Below, in pieces: positions 1 through 8,731 of a stretch of 64,000 bases of DNA. Both the position numbers and the translations under genes were made by a program. Numbering within the stretch: position 1 is the first letter of the stretch; each line of letters starts with the position of its first letter. Origin of the DNA: Ruminococcus sp. GTDB lineage: Bacteria > Bacillota > Clostridia > Oscillospirales > Ruminococcaceae. Below the pieces are notes generated by a model that was not told where the DNA came from, did no database searches, and worked only from the letters and a program-made list of their open reading frames with translations. The stretch lies in the NCBI GenBank assembly GCA_017960805.1, contig JAGCYM010000011.1:1-64000 (forward strand), in the 5' to 3' direction.

Positions 1-79
1 TGCCTCCGAGGCTACCGTTGTAAGTTGCAATCCCTTCAAATACCCACACAATGATGAAAGTGAACAACAGGAATTTCAT
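1..79 (-). CDS. N-terminal fragment of a small membrane or exported protein (cut by window edge)
   Basis: An open frame runs from an ATG at 79 off the left edge, giving about 26 residues that begin MKFLLFTFIIVWVFEG and look like a signal or first membrane segment. A GGAG sits further upstream and would suit an in-frame TTG start a few codons earlier better than the ATG, so the start is uncertain. A well-formed promoter lies about 140 bases upstream (separate entry), which supports a real gene. The fragment is too short to assign a family. Confidence 0.4.
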   Translation of the reverse strand, partial: MKFLLFTFIIVWVFEGIATYNGSLGG

Positions 80-217
80 AAGTTTTGACAAGTTGTATCA
101 TCTCCATTCAAATGTATAATCATGTTATTCTTTTCGTTTTGTCAAAAAGATCGAAAGATGAGATGTTCTAAGATTTTCGTCATATTCGTATATCGCTTCT
201 GTACTAAACTTAATATA

Positions 218-246
218 ATTATAGTCTATATCGAGCAAACAATCAA
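218..246 (-). promoter_or_regulatory. Sigma-A-type promoter for the leftmost gene
   Basis: On the minus strand TTGATT (241-246) and TATAAT (218-223) are separated by 17 bases. It would start an RNA near 211, leaving a leader of roughly 130 bases before the partial gene at the left edge. Confidence 0.5.
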
Positions 247-327
247 TATTTCTCTGTTTTTTTAGCTGAATAGCTGTGTATAATCAATCGAGATGACTGT
301 ATTAGAAAAAATCTTAGAAAACTAACG

Positions 328-359
328 AAAAAGGCACCTTCGATCTCTCGAAAGTGCCT
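328..359 (-). terminator. Rho-independent terminator of the tRNA operon
   Basis: A 12-bp stem (332-343 with 348-359, one G-T wobble) closes a 4-base loop and is followed on the minus strand by a run of five T. It lies directly downstream of tRNA-His, the last of three tRNA genes. Confidence 0.85.
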
Positions 360-366
360 ATTCTTA

Positions 367-444
367 TGGGGTGGGAGATGGGATTCGAACCCACGATCTT
401 CGGGACCACAATCCGACGCTTTAACCAGCTAAGCTACACCCACC
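367..444 (-). tRNA. tRNA-His (GTG)
   Basis: The minus strand folds as a tRNA with anticodon loop TTGTGGT (anticodon GTG), T-loop TTCGAAT and an encoded 3' CCA. The extra G at position -1 typical of tRNA-His is present before the acceptor stem. One T-T mismatch is seen near the base of the acceptor stem. It is the third gene of a Gly-Arg-His operon with a strong promoter upstream and a terminator downstream. Confidence 0.9.
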
Positions 445-449
445 ATATA

Positions 450-526
450 TGGCGCGCCTTGCTGGATTCGAACCAGCGGCTTACTGCTTAGAAGGCAGTT
501 ACTCTATCCAGCTGAGTTAAAGGCGC
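450..526 (-). tRNA. tRNA-Arg (TCT)
   Basis: A full cloverleaf with acceptor arms GCGCCTT/AAGGCGC, anticodon loop CTTCTAA (anticodon TCT, reading AGA/AGG), T-loop TTCGAAT and encoded CCA. It lies only a few bases from the neighbouring tRNA-His. Confidence 0.93.
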
Positions 527-561
527 ATTGAAAAGTTATGCAGCATAGATGCTGCATTAAT

Positions 562-635
562 TGGAGCGGGTGATGGGAATCGAACCCACGTGTTCAGCTT
601 GGAAGGCTGACATTCTACCATTGAACTACACCCGC
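562..635 (-). tRNA. tRNA-Gly (TCC)
   Basis: A cloverleaf with acceptor GCGGGTG/CACCCGC, anticodon stem TCAGC/GCTGA around loop CTTCCAA (anticodon TCC) and encoded CCA. It is the first tRNA of the three-gene operon, just downstream of a consensus promoter. Confidence 0.93.
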
Positions 636-657
636 ATATTGAGTTTCAACAGGTAAT

Positions 658-686
658 ATTATACCACAGTGAAAAATATAAGTCAA
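658..686 (-). promoter_or_regulatory. Promoter of the tRNA operon
   Basis: Minus-strand TTGACT (681-686) and TATAAT (658-663) with the ideal 17-base spacer. The predicted start is about 15 bases before tRNA-Gly. This is as close to consensus as any promoter in the window, as expected for stable RNA. Confidence 0.85.
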
Positions 687-906
687 TAGAGTACATCAAA
701 AAAAGTCAATGTGCACAAAAAACACATGCCCCTGCGGCTGCTTTTGAACGATAGAACAACCGTATTAGTCATTAGTACAGTTCTCTCATTCGCCTACTTC
801 CTTTTTGGCTGACTATAATCAACGTGTCCTCAGACTAATTTTACCGTCTCAAAATGGGTGACCAAAAGATGCGGTTTTTCCATATTTTGCGCAGTTTACA
901 ACGTTA

Positions 907-957
907 TGCAAAATATTTGCAAAAGCTATTGACAAAAGCATGTCAAAGTGATATCAT
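907..957 (+). promoter_or_regulatory. Upstream copy of operator plus promoter
   Basis: A perfect inverted repeat TGCAAAATATTTGCA (907-921) is followed after 7 bases by TTGACA (929-934), a 17-base spacer and TATCAT (952-957). The same arrangement recurs about 200 bases downstream. The palindrome just upstream of -35 suggests an activator or repressor site. Confidence 0.65.
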
Positions 958-1108
958 AATACCTGTAGGAACCGTATTATCATTATTAGTACAATCATAT
1001 CAGTTGCGCTTCCTTTTTTCTAATTCATCCTTGTGACGGAAGTGCAGGACAGTCTTTGCAGTGCTGTGTAACTCACGCATAAATATTGCGAATTTTCGGG
1101 AAAAGAAA

Positions 1109-1159
1109 TGCAAAATATTTGCAAAAAGCATTGACACTCTATTGTTAACGTTGTATCAT
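1109..1159 (+). promoter_or_regulatory. Downstream copy of operator plus promoter for the permease operon
   Basis: The same 15-base palindrome (1109-1123), the same 7-base gap, TTGACA (1131-1136), 17-base spacer and TATCAT (1154-1159). It is the proximal promoter, giving a leader of about 140 bases before the first permease. The leader contains another inverted repeat (AAAAGTT/AACTTTT near 1184-1206). Confidence 0.7.
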
Positions 1160-1308
1160 AGTATTTGTAAAGAATATGTTCGCAAAAGTTAAAATGAAAA
1201 CTTTTCTTAACGCTGCAACTTTTTCGACGCTGAACGACACTAATATATAGAAGTCTTTTACAATATAGAAGAACAAAAGAAATCATATAACAGAAGGACA
1301 GTGATAAC

Positions 1309-2193
1309 ATGAAAAAAACAAATAGCCAGTGCGGCAGAAGAGGAGAGCGCATCTTCAGCAACCTTTGTGTGCTGCCAAGCCTTCTAGGCGTGCTCATATT
1401 CTTCCTGATACCGTTCTGCATTGTTATCTACTATTCTCTGATAAACAATCCGATTTCCGCACAGTTTGTCGGCCTTGAAAATTTCAAGCGGCTATTCCAG
1501 TCAACAGCGTTCAAGAGCGCATCGATCAACACCTCGACATTCTCGCTCATTTCTGTTCCGCTCGTGCTGGTGATCTCTCTCTGGCTTGCAACTCTGCTGG
1601 AAAGAAATATACCATATAAGAGTGTGATAAGAACTTTCTTCCTTAGCCCTATAATGGTGCCGACTGCATCAGTAGTTCTGGTATGGCAGGTACTCTTCCA
1701 CAATCACGGCACTATAAACCAGATCCTCGAAATGTTCGGGGTACAGAGTATAGACTGGATGAAGTCAAGTCACGGACAGCTTATCATCATCGCGATGTTC
1801 CTCTGGAAAAACATCGGATATAACATGATCCTGTTCATGGCGGCACTCGCCGCAGTACCAAGAGACATACTCGAGGTTGCAGAGCTGGAAGGAGCCGGAA
1901 GGATATATCAGTTCTTCCACATAAAGCTCAGATATCTCTCCCCTACCATACTCTTTGTACTTATTCTTTCGCTTATTAACTCATTCAAGATATTCCGCGA
2001 GGTCTACCTTCTCACAGGCGACCATCCTTATGATAAGATGTATATGCTGCAGCACTTCATGAACAACACGTTCAACAGCCTCGATTATCAGAAGCTGTCA
2101 GCCGCGGCAGTGCTCTTCTCCCTGGTAATGATAGTTATCATCGCTGCACTCCTTATAGCCGAGGAAATATTCGGAAAGGACGTGGAGAGCTGA
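1309..2193 (+). CDS. Sugar-type ABC transporter permease (MalF-like)
   Basis: An inner-membrane subunit that would form half of the translocation channel of a carbohydrate-type (CUT1) ABC importer. About six membrane segments are visible, and the cytoplasmic EAA loop reads EVAELEGAG (about residues 189-197), the contact point for the ATPase. At 294 residues it is of normal family length. It overlaps the second permease by one base (TGATG), so the two are translationally coupled. No ATPase gene is in the operon; a shared MsmK-type ATPase elsewhere is the usual answer in Firmicutes (inference). Substrate cannot be read from the sequence. Confidence 0.88.
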   Translation: MKKTNSQCGRRGERIFSNLCVLPSLLGVLIFFLIPFCIVIYYSLINNPISAQFVGLENFKRLFQSTAFKSASINTSTFSLISVPLVLVISLWLATLLERNIPYKSVIRTFFLSPIMVPTASVVLVWQVLFHNHGTINQILEMFGVQSIDWMKSSHGQLIIIAMFLWKNIGYNMILFMAALAAVPRDILEVAELEGAGRIYQFFHIKLRYLSPTILFVLILSLINSFKIFREVYLLTGDHPYDKMYMLQHFMNNTFNSLDYQKLSAAAVLFSLVMIVIIAALLIAEEIFGKDVES

Positions 2194-3134
2194 TGAGCAG
2201 ACATACAAAAAAGCGCATCTTCAATATTATAATAATGCTGTTCACTGGCATATGCGCGATACTCTTCCTGATGCCTACAGTGCTGACCATCGCAAACTCG
2301 TTCATGACATCGAACGAAATAACCGCAAACTACGGTGCGATGATTGGAAACATGACAGACAGCAAAAAGGTTTTTATATCAGAAAATGTTAACCTCAAGT
2401 TTATTCCGGACAAAGTCACACTAGACCAGTATTCAAGCGTTCTGCTGAAAAGCCCGGATTATCTTATCAAATTCTGGAACTCAGTAATACTTACAGTTCC
2501 GATAACAGTATTCCAGATACTCCTTGCTATACTTACAGCATACGGATTCTCACGCTACCCCAACAAGTTCAAGAGCATTATCTTCTTTGCATATCTCATA
2601 CTTATGATAATGCCATATCAGGTAACACTTGTACCTAACTTCCTTGTAGCTGACTTCATCAAGGATAACGTAGGAGCGATGTTCGCCTCAGAGCCGGAGA
2701 AGATGCCGAAATTCATTTCAAATATGCGCTGGGCAGTAATACTCCCGGGTATATTCTCTCCGTTCAGTATCTTCCTTCTGACAAAGGTTATGAAGCGCAT
2801 ACCGATCTCATATGTGGAGGCTGCAAAGCTCGACGGAGCTAATGAGCTTCAGATCCTTACCAAGATACATATGCCGCTGTGCAAGGGAGCAATAGTTTCC
2901 ATAGCGATGCTGGTATTCATTGATTACTGGAACATGGTAGAGCAGCCGCTTGTCCTAATGAAGGATACGGATCTTCACCCGCTTTCAGTATTCCTCTCAC
3001 AGATAAACACGGGAGATATCGGACTGGCATTCGCGGTCGGAACCGTATACATGGTACCGACAATACTGATGTTCCTCTATGGTGAAGATTACCTCGTAGA
3101 AGGAATAACATACTCAGGCGGTATCAAGGGTTAA
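2193..3134 (+). CDS. Sugar-type ABC transporter permease (MalG-like)
   Basis: The partner permease of the preceding gene. Six membrane segments are predicted, with a canonical EAA motif EAAKLDGAN at residues 209-217 followed by a PL pair. A longer than usual external loop lies between the first two membrane segments (about residues 35-90). It is 313 residues long, slightly above the usual 275-300 because of that loop. The next gene, an HlyD-like adaptor, starts 31 bases downstream on the same strand, an unusual neighbour for an importer. Confidence 0.87.
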   Translation: MSRHTKKRIFNIIIMLFTGICAILFLMPTVLTIANSFMTSNEITANYGAMIGNMTDSKKVFISENVNLKFIPDKVTLDQYSSVLLKSPDYLIKFWNSVILTVPITVFQILLAILTAYGFSRYPNKFKSIIFFAYLILMIMPYQVTLVPNFLVADFIKDNVGAMFASEPEKMPKFISNMRWAVILPGIFSPFSIFLLTKVMKRIPISYVEAAKLDGANELQILTKIHMPLCKGAIVSIAMLVFIDYWNMVEQPLVLMKDTDLHPLSVFLSQINTGDIGLAFAVGTVYMVPTILMFLYGEDYLVEGITYSGGIKG

Positions 3135-3165
3135 ATCCGCTATTATTAATAAGGAGAACAACAAA

Positions 3166-4911
3166 ATGGCTGATAATACAGAAATGATAAAAGCCGCCAA
3201 GGATATAAAGGGCGACGAAGAAATAAAGGACCCGAGAAAAAAGAGAGAAATAATCAAGACGATCATAATCATCTTTCTCATAGTTCTTCTGGTACTTACT
3301 TTCTGCTCAAATACTATCATGAACAAATCACTCGCTGAGATAACTTCCGAGAGAACTTCTTCAGGAAAACTCACTGAGCGCATACGCGGAAGCGGAATAG
3401 TAATGTCGAATCAGTCATGGGATGTAACAGTAGACGGAAACAAGACTGTTGACACTCTCAACTGCAAGAACGGCTCAGAAGTTAAGAAGGGCGATGTTCT
3501 CCTCACCGTATCAGCTGGAGACAACGAAGCACTTACAACAGCTGAAGAGGCACTGGCTGCTCTAGAGCTTGAATACCAGAAGGCTATACTCACGCCAGCA
3601 GCTGATTACTCCAGCGAGAATCAGGCCATCAAGAACGCTCGTGAGGATCTCACAGCCGCGATCGCCAGACGTGATGCCGCAGTCAACGGACAGAGCGGTG
3701 CCAAAGCGGCGAAAGAAAAATACGAGAGCGATAAGTCAGAACTTGCGTACTACACCAAGCTCCAGCCTAAGCTCCAGTCGGTAATTTCCGCTATTGATTC
3801 TGATGAATACAGCGCAGCTCCGGCTGAATACACAAATGATATCATCGTGCTTAAGAAAGCATTTGATACCGCAGAAGCCGATTACAGTGCTTCATGCACA
3901 ATATACACAGCCCTCGCAGCTGAGGGATCGACCGCTTCCGAAGCTGAGATATCCGCAGCAAGAGAGGATATGGAAGCTAAGGAAACTGCACGCAACACAG
4001 CACGCGAAAACTATGACACCAAGAAGTTTGAACTTCGTTCCAGCATTTCAGGAAAGCTCGCTGAAGCTGAGACTGAAGCTGAACTCTATCAGGCTCGTGT
4101 TACTGCGTATGAATCAGAAAACAACGGCTCTTCCCTGAGCGTTGACGAGCTGAATGCTGATGTTACTTCAAAGCAGCGTACTCTCGAGGATCTCATAAAC
4201 GCTCTCAGCAAAACACAGAAATCAGATGAGAACACCAAGAAAATGAGTGACCTTGACCTTAGCGCAAAGAAGAAAGAGATCGATAAGGCTCGCGAGAAGG
4301 TTAATAAACTCAAGGCCGAAACAGGTACTGTCGACATCGTTTCTAAGTACAGCGGAGTTGTTTCAAACATCTCTGTCAAGCCCGGCGATACAACACTCCC
4401 TGATTCTCCGATAATGACAATAGATCTTGCAGACGAAGGATACACAGTTGAAATCAATGTCGAAGGAGATAAGGCAAAGAAGGTTAAGAAAGGCACTTCC
4501 GCTGAGGTAGTAAACAACTGGTTCGGCGGTATAGACGCAGTTCTCACCGATATAAAGAATGACACTGTCCAGGGCTCAAAGAACAAGATCCTCGTATTCT
4601 CCGTAACCGGAGATGTTGATTCAGGCTCATATCTTGAACTTTCGATCCCATGCGGCGGCGGCAACTATGATTGCATAGTTCCGAAGAACGCTGTAGGTCA
4701 CGACAAGGACGGAGACTTCGTCCTCGTAGTAGTATCCAAGAACTCTCCGCTCGGCAACCGCTATTATGCTGAACGTGTTGCTGTTGAGGTACTCGCTTCA
4801 GATGAAACATCAAGTGCTGTATCCGGTAATCTCGGTTACGGCGACTACATAATCACAGCCGCAAGCAAACCTGTTGAACCTAAAGACCAGGTAAGAATGA
4901 AGGATAAATAA
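3166..4911 (+). CDS. HlyD/MacA-like membrane fusion (periplasmic adaptor) protein
   Basis: One N-terminal membrane anchor (about residues 28-50) is followed by a lipoyl-type half motif (VKKGDVLLTVSAGD). A long Ala/Glu/Lys-rich coiled coil spans about residues 115-390. The second lipoyl half (GVVSNISVKPGD) and a beta-barrel region then follow. This is the architecture of adaptors that couple MacB-type ABC exporters, here 581 residues long because of the coiled coil. The gene sits between importer-type permeases and a MacB-periplasmic-domain protein, so its role in the operon is unclear. RBS AAGGAG precedes the ATG. Confidence 0.8.
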   Translation: MADNTEMIKAAKDIKGDEEIKDPRKKREIIKTIIIIFLIVLLVLTFCSNTIMNKSLAEITSERTSSGKLTERIRGSGIVMSNQSWDVTVDGNKTVDTLNCKNGSEVKKGDVLLTVSAGDNEALTTAEEALAALELEYQKAILTPAADYSSENQAIKNAREDLTAAIARRDAAVNGQSGAKAAKEKYESDKSELAYYTKLQPKLQSVISAIDSDEYSAAPAEYTNDIIVLKKAFDTAEADYSASCTIYTALAAEGSTASEAEISAAREDMEAKETARNTARENYDTKKFELRSSISGKLAEAETEAELYQARVTAYESENNGSSLSVDELNADVTSKQRTLEDLINALSKTQKSDENTKKMSDLDLSAKKKEIDKAREKVNKLKAETGTVDIVSKYSGVVSNISVKPGDTTLPDSPIMTIDLADEGYTVEINVEGDKAKKVKKGTSAEVVNNWFGGIDAVLTDIKNDTVQGSKNKILVFSVTGDVDSGSYLELSIPCGGGNYDCIVPKNAVGHDKDGDFVLVVVSKNSPLGNRYYAERVAVEVLASDETSSAVSGNLGYGDYIITAASKPVEPKDQVRMKDK

Positions 4912-4923
4912 GGCGGTGCGGCA

Positions 4924-6048
4924 ATGAAATTAAAGAAACCACTGCTCTGTGCCGTCATAGCGGGGGCGAACGCGCTCTCACTTGTCACTGCGCTGGCTCT
5001 GACACTTGCAGGAAGCCATCTGGCAAACTCGCAGGGATATAACCGCACAGCACAGAAATGGGATCATGACGGTGAGAGTACTCAGGTCAGCTGCTTCTTT
5101 CCGGACGACTCAAGCTTCACCACAGACAACATGAACGCTCTGCGAGTCAAGATCCGGAACGAACTTACTGCCATAGCGTCAGACAATCACGGCAATGTCC
5201 CGGAAGTCCCTGACGCCTACAGTACACCGATAGGCTCAGCCTATGTAACATGTGATTCCCTTGGAAAAGGCGACGCAGATATTACGGCTGTCGGAGGAGA
5301 ATTCTTCCTGTTCCGTGATTTCAAGCTGCTCAGTGGAGCATACTTCTCTGATGATGACATCATGCAGGACGGTGCGGTAATTGAGCGCTCACTTGCGTGG
5401 TCACTCTACGGATCATCAAATATCGCCGGACAACTCATATATATTGACGGTGTTCAGTTCTATATCTCTGGCGTCATCGACGATCCGACTGATAAATATG
5501 AAAAGCGCACAGCGGATGAAACACCCCGCGTGTATGTATCATATAAGGGTGCAGAAAGTCTCCCTCAGGTTCAGTACTCGGGAAATATGTACGGTGACTA
5601 CGGAATGTCGTCACAGACAAAACTCTCCAAAGTAACTTGTTACGAATGCATCGTGTATGATCCTGTAGAAAACTTCGCATACAGCACCATAACCAAGTAT
5701 TTCAAGGATCTGAATTTCAGCAACATCAATATCGTTAATAACACCGAACGCTTCTCACCATGGACAATGGCAAAAGCTTACAAGAACCGTTCTGATCTCG
5801 CGATCAGGAAGGACACAGTGGTGTTCCCCTACTGGGAAAACGCGTCACGAATCGCTGAGTTCAAACTCTCGCCGATATATTTCTGGCGAACGGCATGCTT
5901 TGTTCTGCCGCTGATAACAGCTATATGGCTGATATGTCTGGCCTTCCGCTTCGTAAAGAAGAAAGGGCTCTCAGGCGTATCCGCTCTGATAGAAAAATAT
6001 AAAAAGACAGCATATGACCGAAAACAAAAGAAAGCTAATATACAATGA
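4924..6048 (+). CDS. MacB-periplasmic-core-like protein with only one C-terminal membrane segment
   Basis: An N-terminal membrane helix (about residues 8-32) precedes a large external domain. That domain resembles the periplasmic core of MacB/FtsX-type permeases, for example AVGGEFFLFRDFKLLSGAYF and the GAVIERSLAWSLYGSSNIAG segment typical of that fold. One membrane helix near residues 315-340 and a Lys-rich tail follow. Normal MacB permeases have three C-terminal helices; here two are missing, so it cannot form an FtsX-type channel alone. It starts 12 bases after the adaptor gene. The family call is moderate; a partner or sensor role is inference. Confidence 0.65.
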   Translation: MKLKKPLLCAVIAGANALSLVTALALTLAGSHLANSQGYNRTAQKWDHDGESTQVSCFFPDDSSFTTDNMNALRVKIRNELTAIASDNHGNVPEVPDAYSTPIGSAYVTCDSLGKGDADITAVGGEFFLFRDFKLLSGAYFSDDDIMQDGAVIERSLAWSLYGSSNIAGQLIYIDGVQFYISGVIDDPTDKYEKRTADETPRVYVSYKGAESLPQVQYSGNMYGDYGMSSQTKLSKVTCYECIVYDPVENFAYSTITKYFKDLNFSNINIVNNTERFSPWTMAKAYKNRSDLAIRKDTVVFPYWENASRIAEFKLSPIYFWRTACFVLPLITAIWLICLAFRFVKKKGLSGVSALIEKYKKTAYDRKQKKANIQ

Positions 6049-6077
6049 ATGACTTATTTTTGAAAGGAAAGAAAGAA

Positions 6078-8498
6078 ATGAAAAGAAACAACGTTCTTAG
6101 AACAATGGCTGCTTCACTCGCAGCTGTATGTCTGATCTCTGCTGCATCATGCTCGATGCCTGGTCAGAACGGCAGTGATGGAAGCAAGGGCGAAAAGCCA
6201 AAGAAAACCGCTGCGGAAGTAATCAAGCATTCTTATCGCGCAGAACAGTTCGGCAGTATGCCGCCTATTCAATATGTCAGCAACATGACTCGACTTGGTC
6301 AGACTGATAACATTCTTGTTGTCGGAAGCGGCGATCAGGGTGAAACGACAATGTTCCTCACTGATACTAATTTCGAGAACTTCAAGGAGATTACTCCGGA
6401 TTTCAACAGACCTGAGAACTCAGAACTCTACAGCTACATTTCTGCCGCTCTTGACGGTACGATCTTTGATGTATTTACAGTCACAGATTATGGTGATTTC
6501 AAGGTTCCGGACTGGAACGATCCTGACTTCGATTATGATTCATTTGACTGGGATGCATATCAGGAAGCCGGTGAACAAACCACATATATCTATACTTTTG
6601 ACAGCACCGGTAAAGAACTCAAGCACGCTGAGGTGAACATGGACAAATTCATGGACGGTGCTGAGGATGAAATGGTAACACCATATCTCGGAAATATCAC
6701 TCCTATCGACAGTGATCACGCGCTTGCATACGTAGGAGGAGAGAAAGAAACCTATCACATTATAAATTCAGACGGTACATTCGGCAATCAGATCAATATG
6801 CCTGAAGACCTGTGGCTTGGTGCATTCTGCTCAACTCCAGACGGTAATATCGCATTTTCTTCTTATTCCAACGATCACGAGTGCATAGGCACTATTAACA
6901 CCGCAGATTTAAAAGTAAATAAAGAATCAATCATTATTGACGGCCTTGACAACGAAAGTATCAACACTCTGGTAACGGGTGATGAAAATTATGAATACTA
7001 CGCATGTACATACAGCACACTCTATGGTATAAAATCTGACGGAACTGCTGAAGAGCTTACAACATGGCTTGATTCCGACCTTTCCGGCGATTCAGTCCGT
7101 GGTATGATGAATCTTGGCAATAATGAGTTTGTTATTTATGTCTATGATTACTCAAATAATGGAGCCAACGGTTTCTATCGTATAACCGAGCGTGATGCTT
7201 CTGAGCTTTCAGACAAGACTCTCATCACTATCGCTGTTGTATACAGTGATTCAAACTTCCAGAACGAAGTTAATAACTTCAACAGAACAAGCGACAAGTA
7301 CCGTATAAAGGTGAACGATTACAGCAAGTACTACGACTGGGATGAGGAAAATGAGAAGTACCTCAACACTCCTGCAAAGCAGTTCAAACTCGATCTCGTT
7401 GCAGGAAACTCACCTGACATGGTATTCTTCAGTGATCTCTCAGCTATTAAGGGTCTCACAAACAAGGGTACATTCGTTGATCTCTACAGCTTTATGGAGA
7501 AGGATAGTTCAATATCCAAGGAAGATATCATTCCTTCTTTACTCAAGGCATGTGAAGAAGATGGCAAACTCTATACACTCACTCCATCATTCAACATGTC
7601 AACTGCAGCTGTAAAAACCAAGCTTTGTGATAAAGAAAACTGGACTATCGACGATCTTATTGAAACATACAAAAAGCTTCCCGCAGGTGCTAAGCTTACA
7701 CAATGGGAAAGCACTAAACTGAACGTTTTCGATTTCATTTCCAGAAATATGAACTTCGTTGACTACAAGACCGGCAAGTGCAGCTATGACTCAGACGAAT
7801 TTGTTAAGCTTCTTGAATTTGCTAACCAGTTCCCTGAGGAAGAGGAAGAGCCTGACTGGGAGCATATGACAGAGGAAGACTATCAGAAATACTATGAAGA
7901 GAACGAAACAGCACTCAGAAAAGATAAAGCTCTCATATCCACTATTGACTTCTACAACCTCAGAGCCATTAATGAAGCAAAGGCAGTAACATTCGGTGAT
8001 GACATCACACTCGTTGGCTATCCTTCAACTAATGGTAACGGCGTTATGATTTCACCTAACTCATTCTTCGCTATTCTTAGTGATTCTCCAAATAAGGATG
8101 AATGCTGGAGCTTCATGACAAAGTTCTTCACAGAAGATTATCAGAAAAACAACTCATGGAGCATTCCTGCTCTCAAGTCTGTATTCGAAACAAAACTTGA
8201 AGAGGCTAAAGAAGATCCTTACTATCTTGATCAAAGCGGAAAGAAGACTTCCTATCCAAGTGAGACAACCATAGGTGATCAGACTATAAAGATTCCTAAC
8301 CTCTCCGATGAGGATGTAAAATACATCAGAGACTTCGTATACAATGCTAACGTTTCCAGCATGGAAATATGGGATTCTGATGTTTCAGAAATAGTATCTG
8401 AAGAAATCAAGGCATATTTCGCTGGTGAAAAGACCGCTAAACAGACTGCTGAGATCATTCAGAACCGCGTATCTATTATGATAAGCGAACAGTCCTAA
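6078..8498 (+). CDS. Large extracellular solute-binding lipoprotein (ABC importer)
   Basis: The start at 6078 is chosen because AAAGGA lies just upstream and the product then begins with a clean lipoprotein signal ending in SAASC. The C-terminal half (from about residue 395, beginning ITIAVVYSDSNFQNEV) looks like a family-1 extracellular solute-binding domain. The N-terminal 350 residues, with repeated Gly/Asp strand-loop units, resemble a beta-propeller and are not part of the standard fold. At 806 residues it is about twice the usual length. It ends the permease operon and is followed by a strong terminator. Sugar or oligosaccharide binding is inferred from the permeases. Confidence 0.8.
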   Translation: MKRNNVLRTMAASLAAVCLISAASCSMPGQNGSDGSKGEKPKKTAAEVIKHSYRAEQFGSMPPIQYVSNMTRLGQTDNILVVGSGDQGETTMFLTDTNFENFKEITPDFNRPENSELYSYISAALDGTIFDVFTVTDYGDFKVPDWNDPDFDYDSFDWDAYQEAGEQTTYIYTFDSTGKELKHAEVNMDKFMDGAEDEMVTPYLGNITPIDSDHALAYVGGEKETYHIINSDGTFGNQINMPEDLWLGAFCSTPDGNIAFSSYSNDHECIGTINTADLKVNKESIIIDGLDNESINTLVTGDENYEYYACTYSTLYGIKSDGTAEELTTWLDSDLSGDSVRGMMNLGNNEFVIYVYDYSNNGANGFYRITERDASELSDKTLITIAVVYSDSNFQNEVNNFNRTSDKYRIKVNDYSKYYDWDEENEKYLNTPAKQFKLDLVAGNSPDMVFFSDLSAIKGLTNKGTFVDLYSFMEKDSSISKEDIIPSLLKACEEDGKLYTLTPSFNMSTAAVKTKLCDKENWTIDDLIETYKKLPAGAKLTQWESTKLNVFDFISRNMNFVDYKTGKCSYDSDEFVKLLEFANQFPEEEEEPDWEHMTEEDYQKYYEENETALRKDKALISTIDFYNLRAINEAKAVTFGDDITLVGYPSTNGNGVMISPNSFFAILSDSPNKDECWSFMTKFFTEDYQKNNSWSIPALKSVFETKLEEAKEDPYYLDQSGKKTSYPSETTIGDQTIKIPNLSDEDVKYIRDFVYNANVSSMEIWDSDVSEIVSEEIKAYFAGEKTAKQTAEIIQNRVSIMISEQS

Positions 8499-8541
8499 AT
8501 AAAGACAACCACAATTTCATAAAACTCCACCTCCTTATGAG

Positions 8542-8583
8542 GAAAACAGGCTGTATGAAAAATGACAGCCTGTTTTCTTTTAC
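8542..8583 (+). terminator. Terminator of the permease/solute-binding operon
   Basis: A perfect 13-bp stem (8542-8554 with 8565-8577) with a 10-base loop runs into a T-rich tract on the plus strand, 44 bases after the solute-binding gene. Confidence 0.88.
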
Positions 8584-8591
8584 CATAACAA

Positions 8592-8641
8592 AAATCAGGC
8601 TCAAGACAATCACACAGCAGTGAGTGCCTCAAGCCTGATTT
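8592..8641 (-). terminator. Terminator of the two-component operon
   Basis: Arms AAATCAGGCT/AGCCTGATTT (8592-8601 with 8632-8641) form a stem that on the minus strand is followed by TTTTTG. It lies about 90 bases beyond the histidine-kinase stop codon, back to back with the terminator of the opposite operon. Confidence 0.65.
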
Positions 8642-8731
8642 CTGTATTTTTGGGATTTCTGGATATCTGGATTTCTAATTATATGCAATCATAAGAAAGC
8701 TATTTAAAGATTCCGCATTTCTGCCTTTTGT

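Larger units (their letters stand above)
749..1163 (+). repeat. Diverged tandem duplication of a promoter-bearing module (gene-free stretch)
   Basis: This gene-free stretch holds two related copies of about 200 bases. Both begin with a similar block (ACCGTATTAGTCATTAGTAC near 754, ACCGTATTATCATTATTAGT near 968, each followed by a TTCCTTTTT tract). Both end with the same palindrome-plus-promoter element. The copies have drifted apart between these landmarks. No coding region is supported here. Confidence 0.6.

Noticed and set aside
1020..1421. A 133-codon open frame on the minus strand over the permease promoter and start
   Set aside because: It covers the duplicated promoter region and the 5' end of a clear permease gene, has no RBS and a non-protein-like composition; a shadow frame.
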